Shown here piece after piece: positions 26,295 to 34,769 of a DNA stretch of 64,000 nucleotides. The DNA lies in contig NZ_AP019810.1 of assembly GCF_013394305.1 (NCBI RefSeq), forward strand, positions 1,867,501-1,931,500. Reading direction: 5' to 3'. Position numbers and translations under genes: made by a program. Below the pieces are notes generated by a model that had not been told where the DNA came from, made no database searches, and saw only the letters and a program-made list of their open reading frames with translations. Origin of the DNA: Enterococcus mundtii. Lineage in GTDB: Bacteria; Bacillota; Bacilli; Lactobacillales; Enterococcaceae. Numbering within the stretch: position 1 is the stretch's first letter; each line of letters begins with the position of its first letter.

Positions 26295-27713
26295 ATGACA
26301 ATCAATTGGCAAAAAGAAGTCGAAGCACGTAAAGAAGACTTGCTTGAAGACTTAAAAAATCTTTTACGCGTAAGCAGTGAACGTGATGATTCAAAAGCAA
26401 CTGCAGATGCACCATTTGGACCTGGGCCTCGTGACGCATTGAAACACATGCTTGCTTATGGTGAACGTGATGGCTTCGTTGTAAAAAACGTGGACAATTA
26501 CGCAGGACACATCGATCTAGGTGAAGGAGACGAAACCTTAGGGATTTTTGGGCATATGGATGTTGTGCCTGCTGGCGATGGTTGGGATACTGATCCTTAC
26601 GAACCAGTGATCAAAGACGGAAAAATCTTTGCTCGTGGGTCAAGTGATGACAAAGGACCAAGTATGGCTGCCTATTATGCGATGAAAATCATCAAAGACC
26701 TAGATTTAGAATTATCGAAAAAAGTTCGCTTTGTCGTAGGTAGTGACGAAGAAAGTGGTTGGGCAGATATGGCTTACTACTTTGAACATGAAGAAGAACC
26801 TGATTTCGGTTTCTCACCAGATGCGGAATTTCCGATCATCAACGGAGAAAAAGGCAATGTTTCTTTCGGATTCCGTTTTAAAGGCGATAATGCCGGTGAC
26901 TATGTATTGAAATCATTTACGTCAGGTTTACGTGAAAACATGGTGCCAGGAACAGCGATTGCAAAAATCGAAGTACCAAGCGCAGATGCAGCAGTTGCTT
27001 TAGAAAAGGCATTTTATGAATTTGTTGAAGCAAACCCAATCAACGGTTCGATCGAAGCAGAGCATACATTTGTTACGATCAACGTAGTCGGAAAAGGAGC
27101 ACATGGCGCAAGCCCACAATCTGGGATCAATGCCGGCTCTTTCTTAGCGAGCTTCCTTGATGATTATGAATTTATTGGTGCAGCTAAACAATTCATCCAT
27201 GTGGCAGCTACTTACGTCCATGAAGACTTTTATGGTGAGAAATTAGGCGTTGCCCACGAAGACGAAAAAATGGGTAAACTAACAATGAACGCTGGGTTGT
27301 TTGCGTTTAAAGAAAATGGTTCAGAAGACGATAACTATATCAACATGAACTTCCGTTTTCCTAAGGGCACAACCACAGATGAATTAGAAAGCAAACTGAA
27401 CAAAACAGTAGCAGACGAAGGTGCGTCAGTTACTCGTGGTGCCCGTGTAATGGAACCACATTATGTACCAATGGATGATCCGTTGGTTGAAACATTATTA
27501 CAAGTCTACGAAGATCATACCGGCGAAAAAGGCTACGAACAAATCATCGGTGGCGGCACATACGGACGCTTATTAAAACGCGGTGTTGCGTATGGCGCAA
27601 TGTTTCCAGGCTACACAGATACAATGCACCAAGCAAATGAATTTATGAGTCTAGATGACTTATTCCGTGCTACAGCGATTTATGCAGATGCCATCTACCG
27701 TTTGGCAAAGTAA
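26295..27713 (+). CDS. pepV: Dipeptidase PepV (M20 family)
   Basis: A 472-residue cytoplasmic zinc dipeptidase (Xaa-His dipeptidase/beta-Ala dipeptidase type). Metal ligands and catalytic residues are visible: LGIFGHMDVVPAGDGW (His and catalytic Asp), FARGSSDDKGPSMA (bridging Asp), GSDEESGWADM (general-base Glu and ligand), FSPDAEFP (Asp ligand) and the C-terminal GGGTYGRLLKRGVAYGAMFPG region with MHQANE. Full length for PepV. GGAGGAG lies 6 bp upstream of the ATG. It is monocistronic. Confidence 0.96.
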   Translation: MTINWQKEVEARKEDLLEDLKNLLRVSSERDDSKATADAPFGPGPRDALKHMLAYGERDGFVVKNVDNYAGHIDLGEGDETLGIFGHMDVVPAGDGWDTDPYEPVIKDGKIFARGSSDDKGPSMAAYYAMKIIKDLDLELSKKVRFVVGSDEESGWADMAYYFEHEEEPDFGFSPDAEFPIINGEKGNVSFGFRFKGDNAGDYVLKSFTSGLRENMVPGTAIAKIEVPSADAAVALEKAFYEFVEANPINGSIEAEHTFVTINVVGKGAHGASPQSGINAGSFLASFLDDYEFIGAAKQFIHVAATYVHEDFYGEKLGVAHEDEKMGKLTMNAGLFAFKENGSEDDNYINMNFRFPKGTTTDELESKLNKTVADEGASVTRGARVMEPHYVPMDDPLVETLLQVYEDHTGEKGYEQIIGGGTYGRLLKRGVAYGAMFPGYTDTMHQANEFMSLDDLFRATAIYADAIYRLAK

Positions 27714-27832
27714 ATCATCTTTATTCGTACTTCAACATTCATTACAAAAGTCAGAAATAGTTGTACGCCTATCTTAGATATAACATGATAAAATCATTAG
27801 GCAACAAATGACAAAGACTTGAGTGACACCTG

Positions 27833-27869
27833 GCCTTCAGAGAATTGGGCTTCTCTGAAGGCTTTTTTT
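27833..27869 (+). terminator. Terminator downstream of pepV
   Basis: 12-bp perfect stem GCCTTCAGAGAA (27833-27844) and TTCTCTGAAGGC (27851-27862) followed by seven T residues. It lies 120 bp after the pepV stop; the intervening sequence shows nothing recognisable. Confidence 0.92.
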
Positions 27870-27990
27870 GGATTCCAAAAAGCGGATATGTTAATAATTG
27901 AATAAACGTCTTCCTGACTAGTCATTTGTTTATTTGTTAGTTAAAGTTGTAAAGGTTATTTACATTTTCTTGTTATTCTATTAATATAAT

Positions 27991-28006
27991 AAGTGTATAC
28001 AAATTT
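27991..28006 (+). promoter_or_regulatory. Operator candidate of the GntR/UTRA regulator (site 1)
   Basis: AAGTGTATACAAATTT contains the perfect palindrome TGTATACA and lies just after a TATAAT box (27985-27990) and before the regulator's ribosome binding site. The same motif, 14 of 16 identical, is found at 28796-28811 in front of the EIIC gene. The shared position suggests autoregulation. Confidence 0.55.
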
Positions 28007-28018
28007 TTGGGGGGTGAA

Positions 28019-28729
28019 ATGAATATGCCTAAATACATCGAAATTGCTCGTTCTTTGAAAAATAAGATTATCGAGGGTGAATTTAAAGAAGGCGAGCTAT
28101 TACCAAACCAAGAAGCATTGGCAAAAACCTATAATACGAGTCGAGTAACTGTCAGAAAAGCGATACAGTTATTGATTGATGAATCTTTGCTTTACACAAG
28201 ACGGGGATCGGGGACATATGTTAGGAGCAACATAAAAAAGGACAATGAGAGTGTGACCCAGATCAATAGCGTATTTGGGACTTCTGCTCAAGAAGGGACG
28301 GCGGTGACTAGTAAAATCATCCGCTTTGATGTGCGTTTTCCCACTTCTTATGAGTCTGAAGAATTGAAAATAAAGGCGACTGATCCGGTCTATGATATTA
28401 AACGAGTGAGATATGTCAATGAAGAGGCGAGAAGTATAGAGACATCTATCATGCCTCTTAAGTACATCAAAAATTTGGACGAAGAGATTTTAAAGGGGTC
28501 CATCTATAACTATATCAGAGAAGAGTTAGGTTATGTGGTTAGTGCGGCCCGTCGAGTGATCATTGCTTCAAAGGCAAATCATTTAGATAGTGAAGAGTTT
28601 GAGATCGAGGTAGGCGACCCGATTTTGGAAACCAATCAGATCGTCTTTTTTGATGATGGTACGCCGTTTGATCTATCTAAGACAAGATATCCCTATACGT
28701 CAGGAAAAATAGTAGCAGACATCAATTAG
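28019..28729 (+). CDS. GntR-family (HutC/UTRA) regulator of a beta-glucoside PTS operon
   Basis: A 236-residue regulator. Residues 1-70 are the winged helix (PKYIEIARSLKNKIIEGEF, then TYNTSRVTVRKAIQLLIDES and RRGSGTYV). The C-terminal UTRA domain has SEELKIKATDPVYDIKRVRY, a central NYIREELGYVVSAARRVI, and DPILETNQIVFFDDGTPFDL. This subfamily binds sugar phosphates. The ATG at 28019 is preceded by GGGGGG. It is followed by a terminator and then an EIIC-GH1 operon with a shared operator-like motif, so it likely represses beta-glucoside uptake until the phosphorylated sugar appears. Confidence 0.9.
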   Translation: MNMPKYIEIARSLKNKIIEGEFKEGELLPNQEALAKTYNTSRVTVRKAIQLLIDESLLYTRRGSGTYVRSNIKKDNESVTQINSVFGTSAQEGTAVTSKIIRFDVRFPTSYESEELKIKATDPVYDIKRVRYVNEEARSIETSIMPLKYIKNLDEEILKGSIYNYIREELGYVVSAARRVIIASKANHLDSEEFEIEVGDPILETNQIVFFDDGTPFDLSKTRYPYTSGKIVADIN

Positions 28730-28743
28730 ATCATAATGTTTAA

Positions 28744-28783
28744 AAGACTGTGCTTGTCACGATCAAGTGTGGTCTTTTTTCTT
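28744..28783 (+). terminator. Terminator after the GntR/UTRA gene
   Basis: 13-bp stem AAGACTGTGCTTG (28744-28756) pairing with CAAGTGTGGTCTT, including four G-T pairs, then a T-run. It separates the regulator from the EIIC gene. Confidence 0.75.
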
Positions 28784-28795
28784 TCGTCGACAAAT

Positions 28796-28811
28796 AAGTA
28801 TATACTAATTT
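28796..28811 (+). promoter_or_regulatory. Operator candidate of the GntR/UTRA regulator (site 2)
   Basis: AAGTATATACTAATTT differs from the site at 27991-28006 at two of 16 positions. It lies 89 bp upstream of the EIIC ATG, in a position suited to promoter control. Confidence 0.5.
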
Positions 28812-28899
28812 TAATTATGTATTTACAAAAGTTATTGCAGGTGATATTCTGTATTAGAAGTTGATATACAACTTTAGACAATTCAGGAGGCATAAATAA

Positions 28900-30231
28900 A
28901 TGGATGAGAAAAAAAGGGAAGCTTTGATGGGAAGATTTGTTTTAACAGCTCAAAAAATCGGCAATCAAATTTATTTAAGAACACTGCGTGATTCATTTGC
29001 TACTATCATGCCTTTATTTATTTTAGCAGGTATTGCTATTTTAATTAATTCGGTAGTGTTAGATCCGTCAGGTTGGTTCCAAAATATGATTAGCGCGGAC
29101 ACAATGGCATCTTGGCAAAACTGGGGATCGATCATTACGAACTCGACCCTTAATATCACTGGGATTATTCTTGTACTCACCATTGGCTATTTCTTGTCAA
29201 AAAATAGAGGGTTTGATAATCCAATCGGCGTTGTGATCGCTGTTGTTCCAGCATTTTTGACGTTACTCCCAACAATGATCGAGACAACACCGATCAATGC
29301 GGAAACGGCTGTGGAAATCAGTGGAGTCATCAGTTACGGAAATATTGGTTCAAAAGGAGTATTTGCTGCAATCATTACTGGATTATTGGCAACAGAGCTA
29401 TACATTCGTCTGACACGTTCTAAAAAGTTGCAAGTCAACTTAGGAGATAGTGTTCCGCCAGCAGTAGGAAAATCTTTTAACACGATGTTCCCATTGATCA
29501 TTGTCGTTTCATTGTTTGCCTTTGCTTCATTTTTGATCCAACTAACAGGAAATGATTTTATGAGAATCATTGAGCAATTCATCCAAGAACCGTTACGTGG
29601 TGTAGGTACTTCATTTATTGGTTACTTATTTTTAGTTTGTTTTGGCAACTTACTATTTTCTTTCGGTATTCACCAATCTGTCATCACTGGTCCGATCCTA
29701 GATCCATTATTGATGGTAAATATGAATGAGAATATGGCAGCTACTGCGAATGGTGAGGCTGCTCCTCACATCATCAACTCAGCGTTCCACCAAGTATATG
29801 GCGCTTTGATGGGGGGAACTGGTTCGACCATTGCTTTAGTGATAGCAATATTGATTTTTAGTCACTATCAAGCATATAAAGATTTATCTAAGTTGGCGTT
29901 AGGCCCTAATATTTTCAACATCAATGAACCTGTGATTTTTGGATTACCGATCGTCTTCAACTTACCGATGATCATTCCTTTTGTATTATCACCGATCGTA
30001 GGTACGACCATTGGCTATTTAGCAACATCGATGGAACTAGTTAATCAATGTGTGGTTCCAATTCCATGGACGACACCACCATTTTTAAGTGGATTTTTAG
30101 CAACAGCAGGTGATTGGCGAGCAATTGTTGTTCAAGCAGTTATTATCGTTGCGTTAGTCTTCTTCTATCTTCCATTCTTGAAAATCAGTGAACGGGTTGC
30201 TCGTATAAATGCTGAGATGAGTCTTTCTTAA
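28900..30231 (+). CDS. PTS EIIC component, cellobiose/lichenan (Lac) family
   Basis: A 443-residue membrane permease of the PTS lactose/cellobiose superfamily with about 10 helices. The family signature NIFNINEPVIFGLPIVFNL is near residue 345, and PLLIVSLFAFASFLIQL and SFGIHQSVITGPILDP are also typical. It transports and, with phospho-EIIB, phosphorylates a beta-glucoside. No EIIA or EIIB gene accompanies it here, so it must borrow them from another locus. CAGGAGGC precedes the ATG. The GH1 gene follows at 57 bp. Confidence 0.93.
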   Translation: MDEKKREALMGRFVLTAQKIGNQIYLRTLRDSFATIMPLFILAGIAILINSVVLDPSGWFQNMISADTMASWQNWGSIITNSTLNITGIILVLTIGYFLSKNRGFDNPIGVVIAVVPAFLTLLPTMIETTPINAETAVEISGVISYGNIGSKGVFAAIITGLLATELYIRLTRSKKLQVNLGDSVPPAVGKSFNTMFPLIIVVSLFAFASFLIQLTGNDFMRIIEQFIQEPLRGVGTSFIGYLFLVCFGNLLFSFGIHQSVITGPILDPLLMVNMNENMAATANGEAAPHIINSAFHQVYGALMGGTGSTIALVIAILIFSHYQAYKDLSKLALGPNIFNINEPVIFGLPIVFNLPMIIPFVLSPIVGTTIGYLATSMELVNQCVVPIPWTTPPFLSGFLATAGDWRAIVVQAVIIVALVFFYLPFLKISERVARINAEMSLS

Positions 30232-30288
30232 ACGATTGCTAAAAGGAAATAGACAAATGATAAATAGAACGATGATTGGGATGATAAG

Positions 30289-31644
30289 ATGGTAAAGGAA
30301 AAATTTTTCTGGGGAGATTCCTCCTCAAGTATGCAAACTGAAGGTGCTTGGAAGGAAGGCGGAAAAGGATTGTCTGTTTATGACGTTCGTGAAGCGACTG
30401 AAACTACTTCAGATTGGAAACATGGGATTGATCGCTATCATAGATATGAAGAAGATCTTGATTTGATGCAAGAAATGGGTATGAATTTTTATCGCTTTCA
30501 AACTTCTTGGTCACGTGTCAATCCTACAGGTGATGGAGCATTCAATGAAGAGGGTCTCTTATTTTATGATCATTATATCGATGCGATGCTAAAACGGAAT
30601 ATTGAACCCATGCTATGTCTCTATCATTTTGATATGCCACTCCATCTTGCACAAAATTACGATGGTTTTATGAGTAAACACGTCGTAGATGCTTTTGTGG
30701 AATATGGGAAAAAAATGGTGGATCGTTACAAGAATAAAGTCAAGTATTGGGTAACTTTCAATGAACAAAACTTGTATTCAACACCGTTGGCACTATTATA
30801 CGGGGGAACATTGAATACTGAAAATACAACGGATAACATTCATCAAATCGCGCATAATATCATGGTCGCACATGCCAAAATCGCCAACTATATCCATGAA
30901 ACGACAGATGGACAAATCGGTGGGATGTTAGCCTATTCCAATATGTACCCTGCGACAAATCACCCCAAAGATGTATTAATTGCGAGAGAATGGGATGAGT
31001 TTATCAACCAGAATCTTTTGGATGCTTTTTGTGGGCGTAGTTATTCGAAACAAGTTTTGACGTTTGAAAAACAGTATTTGAATGTAGACATGACAGAGGA
31101 AGAACTTACTGAAATCGGAAGACTAACAAGTGATTATTTAGCGTTCAGTTACTATTGTACAGGAAGTATCAGTCATAAAAATATTCCAGCAGACGTTGCA
31201 CCAAATTATTATTTGACGTATGGTGAAGTAGAAAATCCATTTGTTTCGATGAATGACTGGAATCTAGGAATTGATCCTCTTGGCTTTAGAGATATCATCA
31301 ACAAGATGTATCAAAAATACAATCTACCGATTTTTCCCGTTGAAAATGGGATAGGCACGCAGGAAAATTGGGATGGCCATACACCTATTGAAGACGACTA
31401 CCGCATTTATTACCATGAACAACATATTAAAGCAATGAAAGATGCAATGAGCATTGACGGCTGTGAAGTACTAGGTTATCTTGGCTGGGGATTAATTGAT
31501 CTACCTAGCTCAAAAGGTGATATGGAAAAAAGATACGGGATGGTTTACGTCAATAGAGGAAATCATGATCTACGTGATATGAAACGCATACCTAAAAAAA
31601 GCTTCTATTGGTTCAAGGAATTTTTTCAAAAAGAGCAAGGCTGA
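30289..31644 (+). CDS. GH1 6-phospho-beta-glucosidase
   Basis: A 451-residue glycoside hydrolase family 1 enzyme that hydrolyses the phosphorylated beta-glucoside delivered by the PTS. The family N-terminal signature is FFWGDSSSSMQTEGAW; the acid/base Glu is in VTFNEQN (about residue 164, where TFNEPN is usual) and the nucleophile Glu is in FPVENGIG (about residue 354). The C-terminal LGYLGWGLIDLPSSKGDMEKRYGMVYV is typical in arrangement (seen as adjoining segments). It is intracellular, with no signal peptide. It is cotranscribed with the EIIC gene, and a terminator follows. Confidence 0.93.
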   Translation: MVKEKFFWGDSSSSMQTEGAWKEGGKGLSVYDVREATETTSDWKHGIDRYHRYEEDLDLMQEMGMNFYRFQTSWSRVNPTGDGAFNEEGLLFYDHYIDAMLKRNIEPMLCLYHFDMPLHLAQNYDGFMSKHVVDAFVEYGKKMVDRYKNKVKYWVTFNEQNLYSTPLALLYGGTLNTENTTDNIHQIAHNIMVAHAKIANYIHETTDGQIGGMLAYSNMYPATNHPKDVLIAREWDEFINQNLLDAFCGRSYSKQVLTFEKQYLNVDMTEEELTEIGRLTSDYLAFSYYCTGSISHKNIPADVAPNYYLTYGEVENPFVSMNDWNLGIDPLGFRDIINKMYQKYNLPIFPVENGIGTQENWDGHTPIEDDYRIYYHEQHIKAMKDAMSIDGCEVLGYLGWGLIDLPSSKGDMEKRYGMVYVNRGNHDLRDMKRIPKKSFYWFKEFFQKEQG

Positions 31645-31677
31645 TAGGATGAGTAAATAATAGCAAAATAGATAGTT

Positions 31678-31719
31678 GCATGTATTCGCTGGATCAAGTG
31701 GATACATGTAGTTTTTTTT
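31678..31719 (+). terminator. Terminator after the beta-glucosidase gene
   Basis: Stem GCATGTAT (31678-31685) pairing with GATACATG (31701-31708), followed by TAGTTTTTTTT. The rest of the 270-bp gap to the next small gene shows no other structure. Confidence 0.75.
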
Positions 31720-31914
31720 GTATATTCTTATTTGTTTGAAGAGTTAAGTGATGAATCAATAATACAGTTAGTCTGCTGAATGTTCACAAGCGACTATCTA
31801 GGCGGGATTTTTTACTTTATAGTTTGAAGGAAATACTTTTTTTATTTTCAAAAAAAATTGGTTCATTCTTTCGACATTTATCCAATAGAATAATTATTAA
31901 AGGGGGGAATTACG

Positions 31915-32094
31915 ATGGAACACGAAACATTGGAAGGGCTTAGAGAAAGAAAACAGCGTAAATTAGCATCAGTTAAAGAGCAAGCATTAAATGAAGTCGA
32001 CAGAAATAAAGAAGTAACTAAAGATAGTAAAGAAGTATTACACAGTGGTGATTCTCAGACTATTGTGCAAAGCGAAAAAAATAAAGAGAGATAA
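31915..32094 (+). CDS. 59-residue charged coiled-coil protein (paralogue 1)
   Basis: A small complete frame starting MEHETLEGLRERKQRKLASV, with AAAGGGGGG 8 bp before the ATG, an excellent ribosome binding site. Residues 1-35 are predicted helical and highly charged; the C-terminal part is polar and probably disordered (DSQTIVQSEKNKER). It aligns with the next small protein over about 25 residues (LEGLRERKQRKLASVKEQ against LEKLKEKRRQKIEGIKQR). There is no signal, membrane segment or known motif, and function is unknown. It is flanked by the beta-glucosidase terminator and its paralogue. Confidence 0.7.
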   Translation: MEHETLEGLRERKQRKLASVKEQALNEVDRNKEVTKDSKEVLHSGDSQTIVQSEKNKER

Positions 32095-32229
32095 ATTTTC
32101 AAAAATCTAGAATATGAATAGAAGAGACTTGGACGTCCCGCCATCCTGTTCGATTGATACTACTTTCTAGATTTGTATGGTCACAGTGAATCTTAGAAAC
32201 CAAACTTCTTCGAAAGAAAGGAGAGCGTG

Positions 32230-32430
32230 ATGAGAGAAAAAGATCTAGAAAAGTTAAAAGAGAAAAGAAGACAAAAAATCGAGGGTATCAAACAACGTTC
32301 TTTTACAGAAATCAATAAAATCAAAGAGAAAAATATGAAGAAACTTAAACTAGAAAAAATGGACTTTAAAGAAAAAAGAACAAAAGATCAAAAAATGAAG
32401 GCTATGTATTATAAAATTTTAAGTCTCTAG
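32230..32430 (+). CDS. 66-residue lysine-rich coiled-coil protein (paralogue 2)
   Basis: A small basic protein beginning MREKDLEKLKEKRRQKIEGI, almost entirely helical and about one-third Lys/Arg, with AAAGGAGA before the start. An in-frame GTG one codon earlier is an alternative. It shares the LExLxEKRxxKIxxIKxxxxxEI pattern with the 59-residue protein 135 bp upstream, so the two look like diverged tandem copies. The positive charge could suit nucleic acid or membrane binding, but nothing in the sequence proves this. Confidence 0.7.
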   Translation: MREKDLEKLKEKRRQKIEGIKQRSFTEINKIKEKNMKKLKLEKMDFKEKRTKDQKMKAMYYKILSL

Positions 32431-32467
32431 AAGCGTTTTTGCATAAGTCGTCAACAATGCACAATCA

Positions 32468-32508
32468 GCCTCCACACCCAAAATTCTTCAAGTTTTGGAT
32501 GTGGAGGC
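32468..32508. terminator. Hairpin between the small protein gene and the PH-domain gene
   Basis: GCCTCCACA-CCAAAA pairs with TTTTGG-TGTGGAGGC (32468-32483 with 32493-32508) around a 9-nt loop, followed by CTCTTTG on the plus strand. It lies between convergent genes. The T-run is weak on either side. Confidence 0.6.
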
Positions 32509-32528
32509 TCTTTGTGATGATCGTAAGT

Positions 32529-32909
32529 TTAAGATAAAACAGCTGCAGCAAGTGCCTGTTGTACAGCGATGATATTCTTATCTTTTCTAAATTGTAACGA
32601 TTCAGCGGGTAATTCTGCGCTAGAGATCCAAATTTTCAATTCGGCATCTAAATCAAAATGCCCACTTGTTTCAATCGAAAAACGTGAAATCGAACGGTAA
32701 GGGATCGATTTATATTCGCTTTTTTTACCGGTCATTCCTTGTTTATCGACGATAATCATCCGACGGTCGGTAAAAATAATCAAATCACGTACTAATTTGA
32801 ACGCTAACTCTACCTGTTCCATTGGAATCAGGATTTCTTGAACTTCTCTTGTGATATTGGTTGTATCTTTTTGGGTAGCATTTCCCATCAAGCCATCAAA
32901 TAGTCCCAT
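32529..32909 (-). CDS. Bacterial PH-domain protein
   Basis: A 126-residue cytoplasmic protein matching the bacterial pleckstrin-homology family (YyaB/DUF1696 type). Key segments are VELAFKLVRDLIIFTDRRMIIVDKQG, KSEYKSIPYRSISRFSIE and a C-terminal amphipathic helix (IIAVQQALAAAVL), each shorter than a domain but in the right order. The biological role of these proteins is not established. Its own AGGAGT ribosome binding site precedes the ATG; it appears monocistronic. Confidence 0.85.
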   Translation of the reverse strand: MGLFDGLMGNATQKDTTNITREVQEILIPMEQVELAFKLVRDLIIFTDRRMIIVDKQGMTGKKSEYKSIPYRSISRFSIETSGHFDLDAELKIWISSAELPAESLQFRKDKNIIAVQQALAAAVLS

Positions 32910-33123
32910 AAAAGCACTCCTTTAGTCGTAGGATAAAATTATAGTGATACTTCTATTTCATTGTAACAAAGGTTTTGAATGAACGATCAATTTATTCTTC
33001 AAAAGAACGAAAAAATTGAAGATGTAGGTCTAAGTTGGATCGATTCATACTAAACAGATGGTTTGAGCTTTGACTTTATTAGTGTTACGGTTGTTATGTA
33101 ATTAAGAATAGAGGAGGAAAACT

Positions 33124-34581
33124 ATGGGGAAATATGATTTACCGCAAGTAGAAACTCATCTTTATATTAATGGCAAATGGCTTGAAGGCTCTGAAGGAAC
33201 AGTTGATGTCGTCAATCCAGCAACTGGTGAAACATTAGCAAGCGTTCAACAAGGTGGCGAAAAAGAGACAAAAGAAGCAATCAAGGCTGCCAACAAGGCT
33301 TTCGAAGATTGGTCAAGAACAGCACCAAGCGAACGAGCAAAATTAATGAATAAAATGGCTGATCTTGTAGAAGAAGACAGTGAACGTTTAGCAAAAATCA
33401 TGACGATGGAACAAGGAAAACCGCTTGCTCAAGCGACGGCAGAAATCCAAACAAATGTCGAGAACCTTCGCTGGAATGCAGCGCAAGGTCAACGAATCAT
33501 GGGAGAAATCATTCCTTCACCTGAAGGAAAACAATGGCAAGCACGTAAACAACCAATTGGTGTCGTCGGTGCCATCACACCATGGAATTTTCCTTCTAAT
33601 ATGATCATTCGTAAAATCTCACCGGCAATCGCCGCAGGATGTACGGTTATCTTAAAACCAGCAAAATCAACACCTTTATCAGCACTTGCGCTGATGGAAC
33701 TATTCCACAAAGCTGGCTTTCCAGATGGCGTTGTAAATATCGTCATGGGTGATTCCTCAACGATCGGGAAGATTTTATCTGAATCGGATGATATCCAAAA
33801 AATCACATTCACAGGCTCAACAGAAGTCGGACAAATTCTAAATGAACAAGCAGCACCTACCTTGAAAAAAGTTTCCATGGAGCTAGGTGGACATGCGCCA
33901 TTTATTATTTTTCCAGATGCTGATGTAGAATTAGCAGTCGATACATTGATCAAAACGAAATTTATCAACAATGGACAAGTATGTACGTCACCAAATCGAA
34001 TTTTTATCCATAAAGAAATCAAAGAACAAGCAACAAAATTGATTGTGGAAAAAATCAGAGAAGTGACTGTTGGAAATGGATTAGACGATCCAACTACGGG
34101 GCCATTGATCAATGAAGAAGGCGTAAAAAAAGTTGAAGAACAACTAGAAGATGCAGTAGCTAAAGGAGCAGAAATCTTGGCTGGCGGTCATCGTCTAACG
34201 GACGGAGAATATGCAAATGGCTTCTTCTTTGAACCGACAGTATTAGATGGTGTAAAAAAGGAAATGGATGTTTTCTACAATGAAACATTTGGACCAGTGA
34301 TTCCAATCATTACATTTGAAGACGAAGAACAAGTAATCAAAGATGCCAATGATACGATTTTTGGTTTAGCATCGTATTTCTTTGCGACAAATATCCATAC
34401 GATCAACAATGTAAGCAATAAATTGCAATATGGCATGGTTGGCGTCAATGACACGGCCATCTCAAATTCTGCGACGCCATTTGGGGGAGTCAAACATTCA
34501 GGATTTGGCCGTGAGAACGGAACTTTTGGGGTAGAAGAATATGTCGAAGTGAAGTTTGTGACGATCAGTACCGAACAATAA
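33124..34581 (+). CDS. gabD: NAD(P)-dependent succinate-semialdehyde dehydrogenase
   Basis: A 485-residue aldehyde dehydrogenase. The cofactor region is VGAITPWNFPSNMIIRKISP and ITFTGSTEVG, the general base Glu lies in SMELGGHAPFII, and the catalytic Cys is in NNGQVCTSPNR. The C-terminal SNSATPFGGVKHSGFGREN is typical of GabD. It oxidises succinate semialdehyde or a related aldehyde to the acid. No GABA transaminase or transporter gene is next to it, so the exact substrate is open. GGAGGA lies 5 bp before the ATG; it is monocistronic with a terminator-like structure downstream. Confidence 0.88.
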   Translation: MGKYDLPQVETHLYINGKWLEGSEGTVDVVNPATGETLASVQQGGEKETKEAIKAANKAFEDWSRTAPSERAKLMNKMADLVEEDSERLAKIMTMEQGKPLAQATAEIQTNVENLRWNAAQGQRIMGEIIPSPEGKQWQARKQPIGVVGAITPWNFPSNMIIRKISPAIAAGCTVILKPAKSTPLSALALMELFHKAGFPDGVVNIVMGDSSTIGKILSESDDIQKITFTGSTEVGQILNEQAAPTLKKVSMELGGHAPFIIFPDADVELAVDTLIKTKFINNGQVCTSPNRIFIHKEIKEQATKLIVEKIREVTVGNGLDDPTTGPLINEEGVKKVEEQLEDAVAKGAEILAGGHRLTDGEYANGFFFEPTVLDGVKKEMDVFYNETFGPVIPIITFEDEEQVIKDANDTIFGLASYFFATNIHTINNVSNKLQYGMVGVNDTAISNSATPFGGVKHSGFGRENGTFGVEEYVEVKFVTISTEQ

Positions 34582-34660
34582 ATAAAGTTACTTCTGTCTT
34601 ACACTCATTCGAGACTAAATAAGAAAATAAAAGTTTTTTCATTTTTATGTTATAAAAAAG

Positions 34661-34748
34661 CACCTAATAAATGGACTAGTTTGTAGAACTCTAAAAAGTT
34701 AAAAATTTAACTTTTTTGGGTGCTATACTTCTAGTAATTTATTAGGTG
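34661..34748. terminator. Nested inverted repeats, bidirectional terminator between gabD and the glycosyltransferase operon
   Basis: Outer arms CACCTAATAAAT (34661-34672) and ATTTATTAGGTG (34737-34748) are perfect complements. Inside lies an 11-bp stem AAAAAGTTAAA (34693-34703) and TTTAACTTTTT (34706-34716) with a T-run. The inner stem fits a bidirectional terminator for the two convergent transcripts; the outer pair is unusual. Confidence 0.6.
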
Positions 34749-34769
34749 TTTGTTTTTTCTAAATCAATA

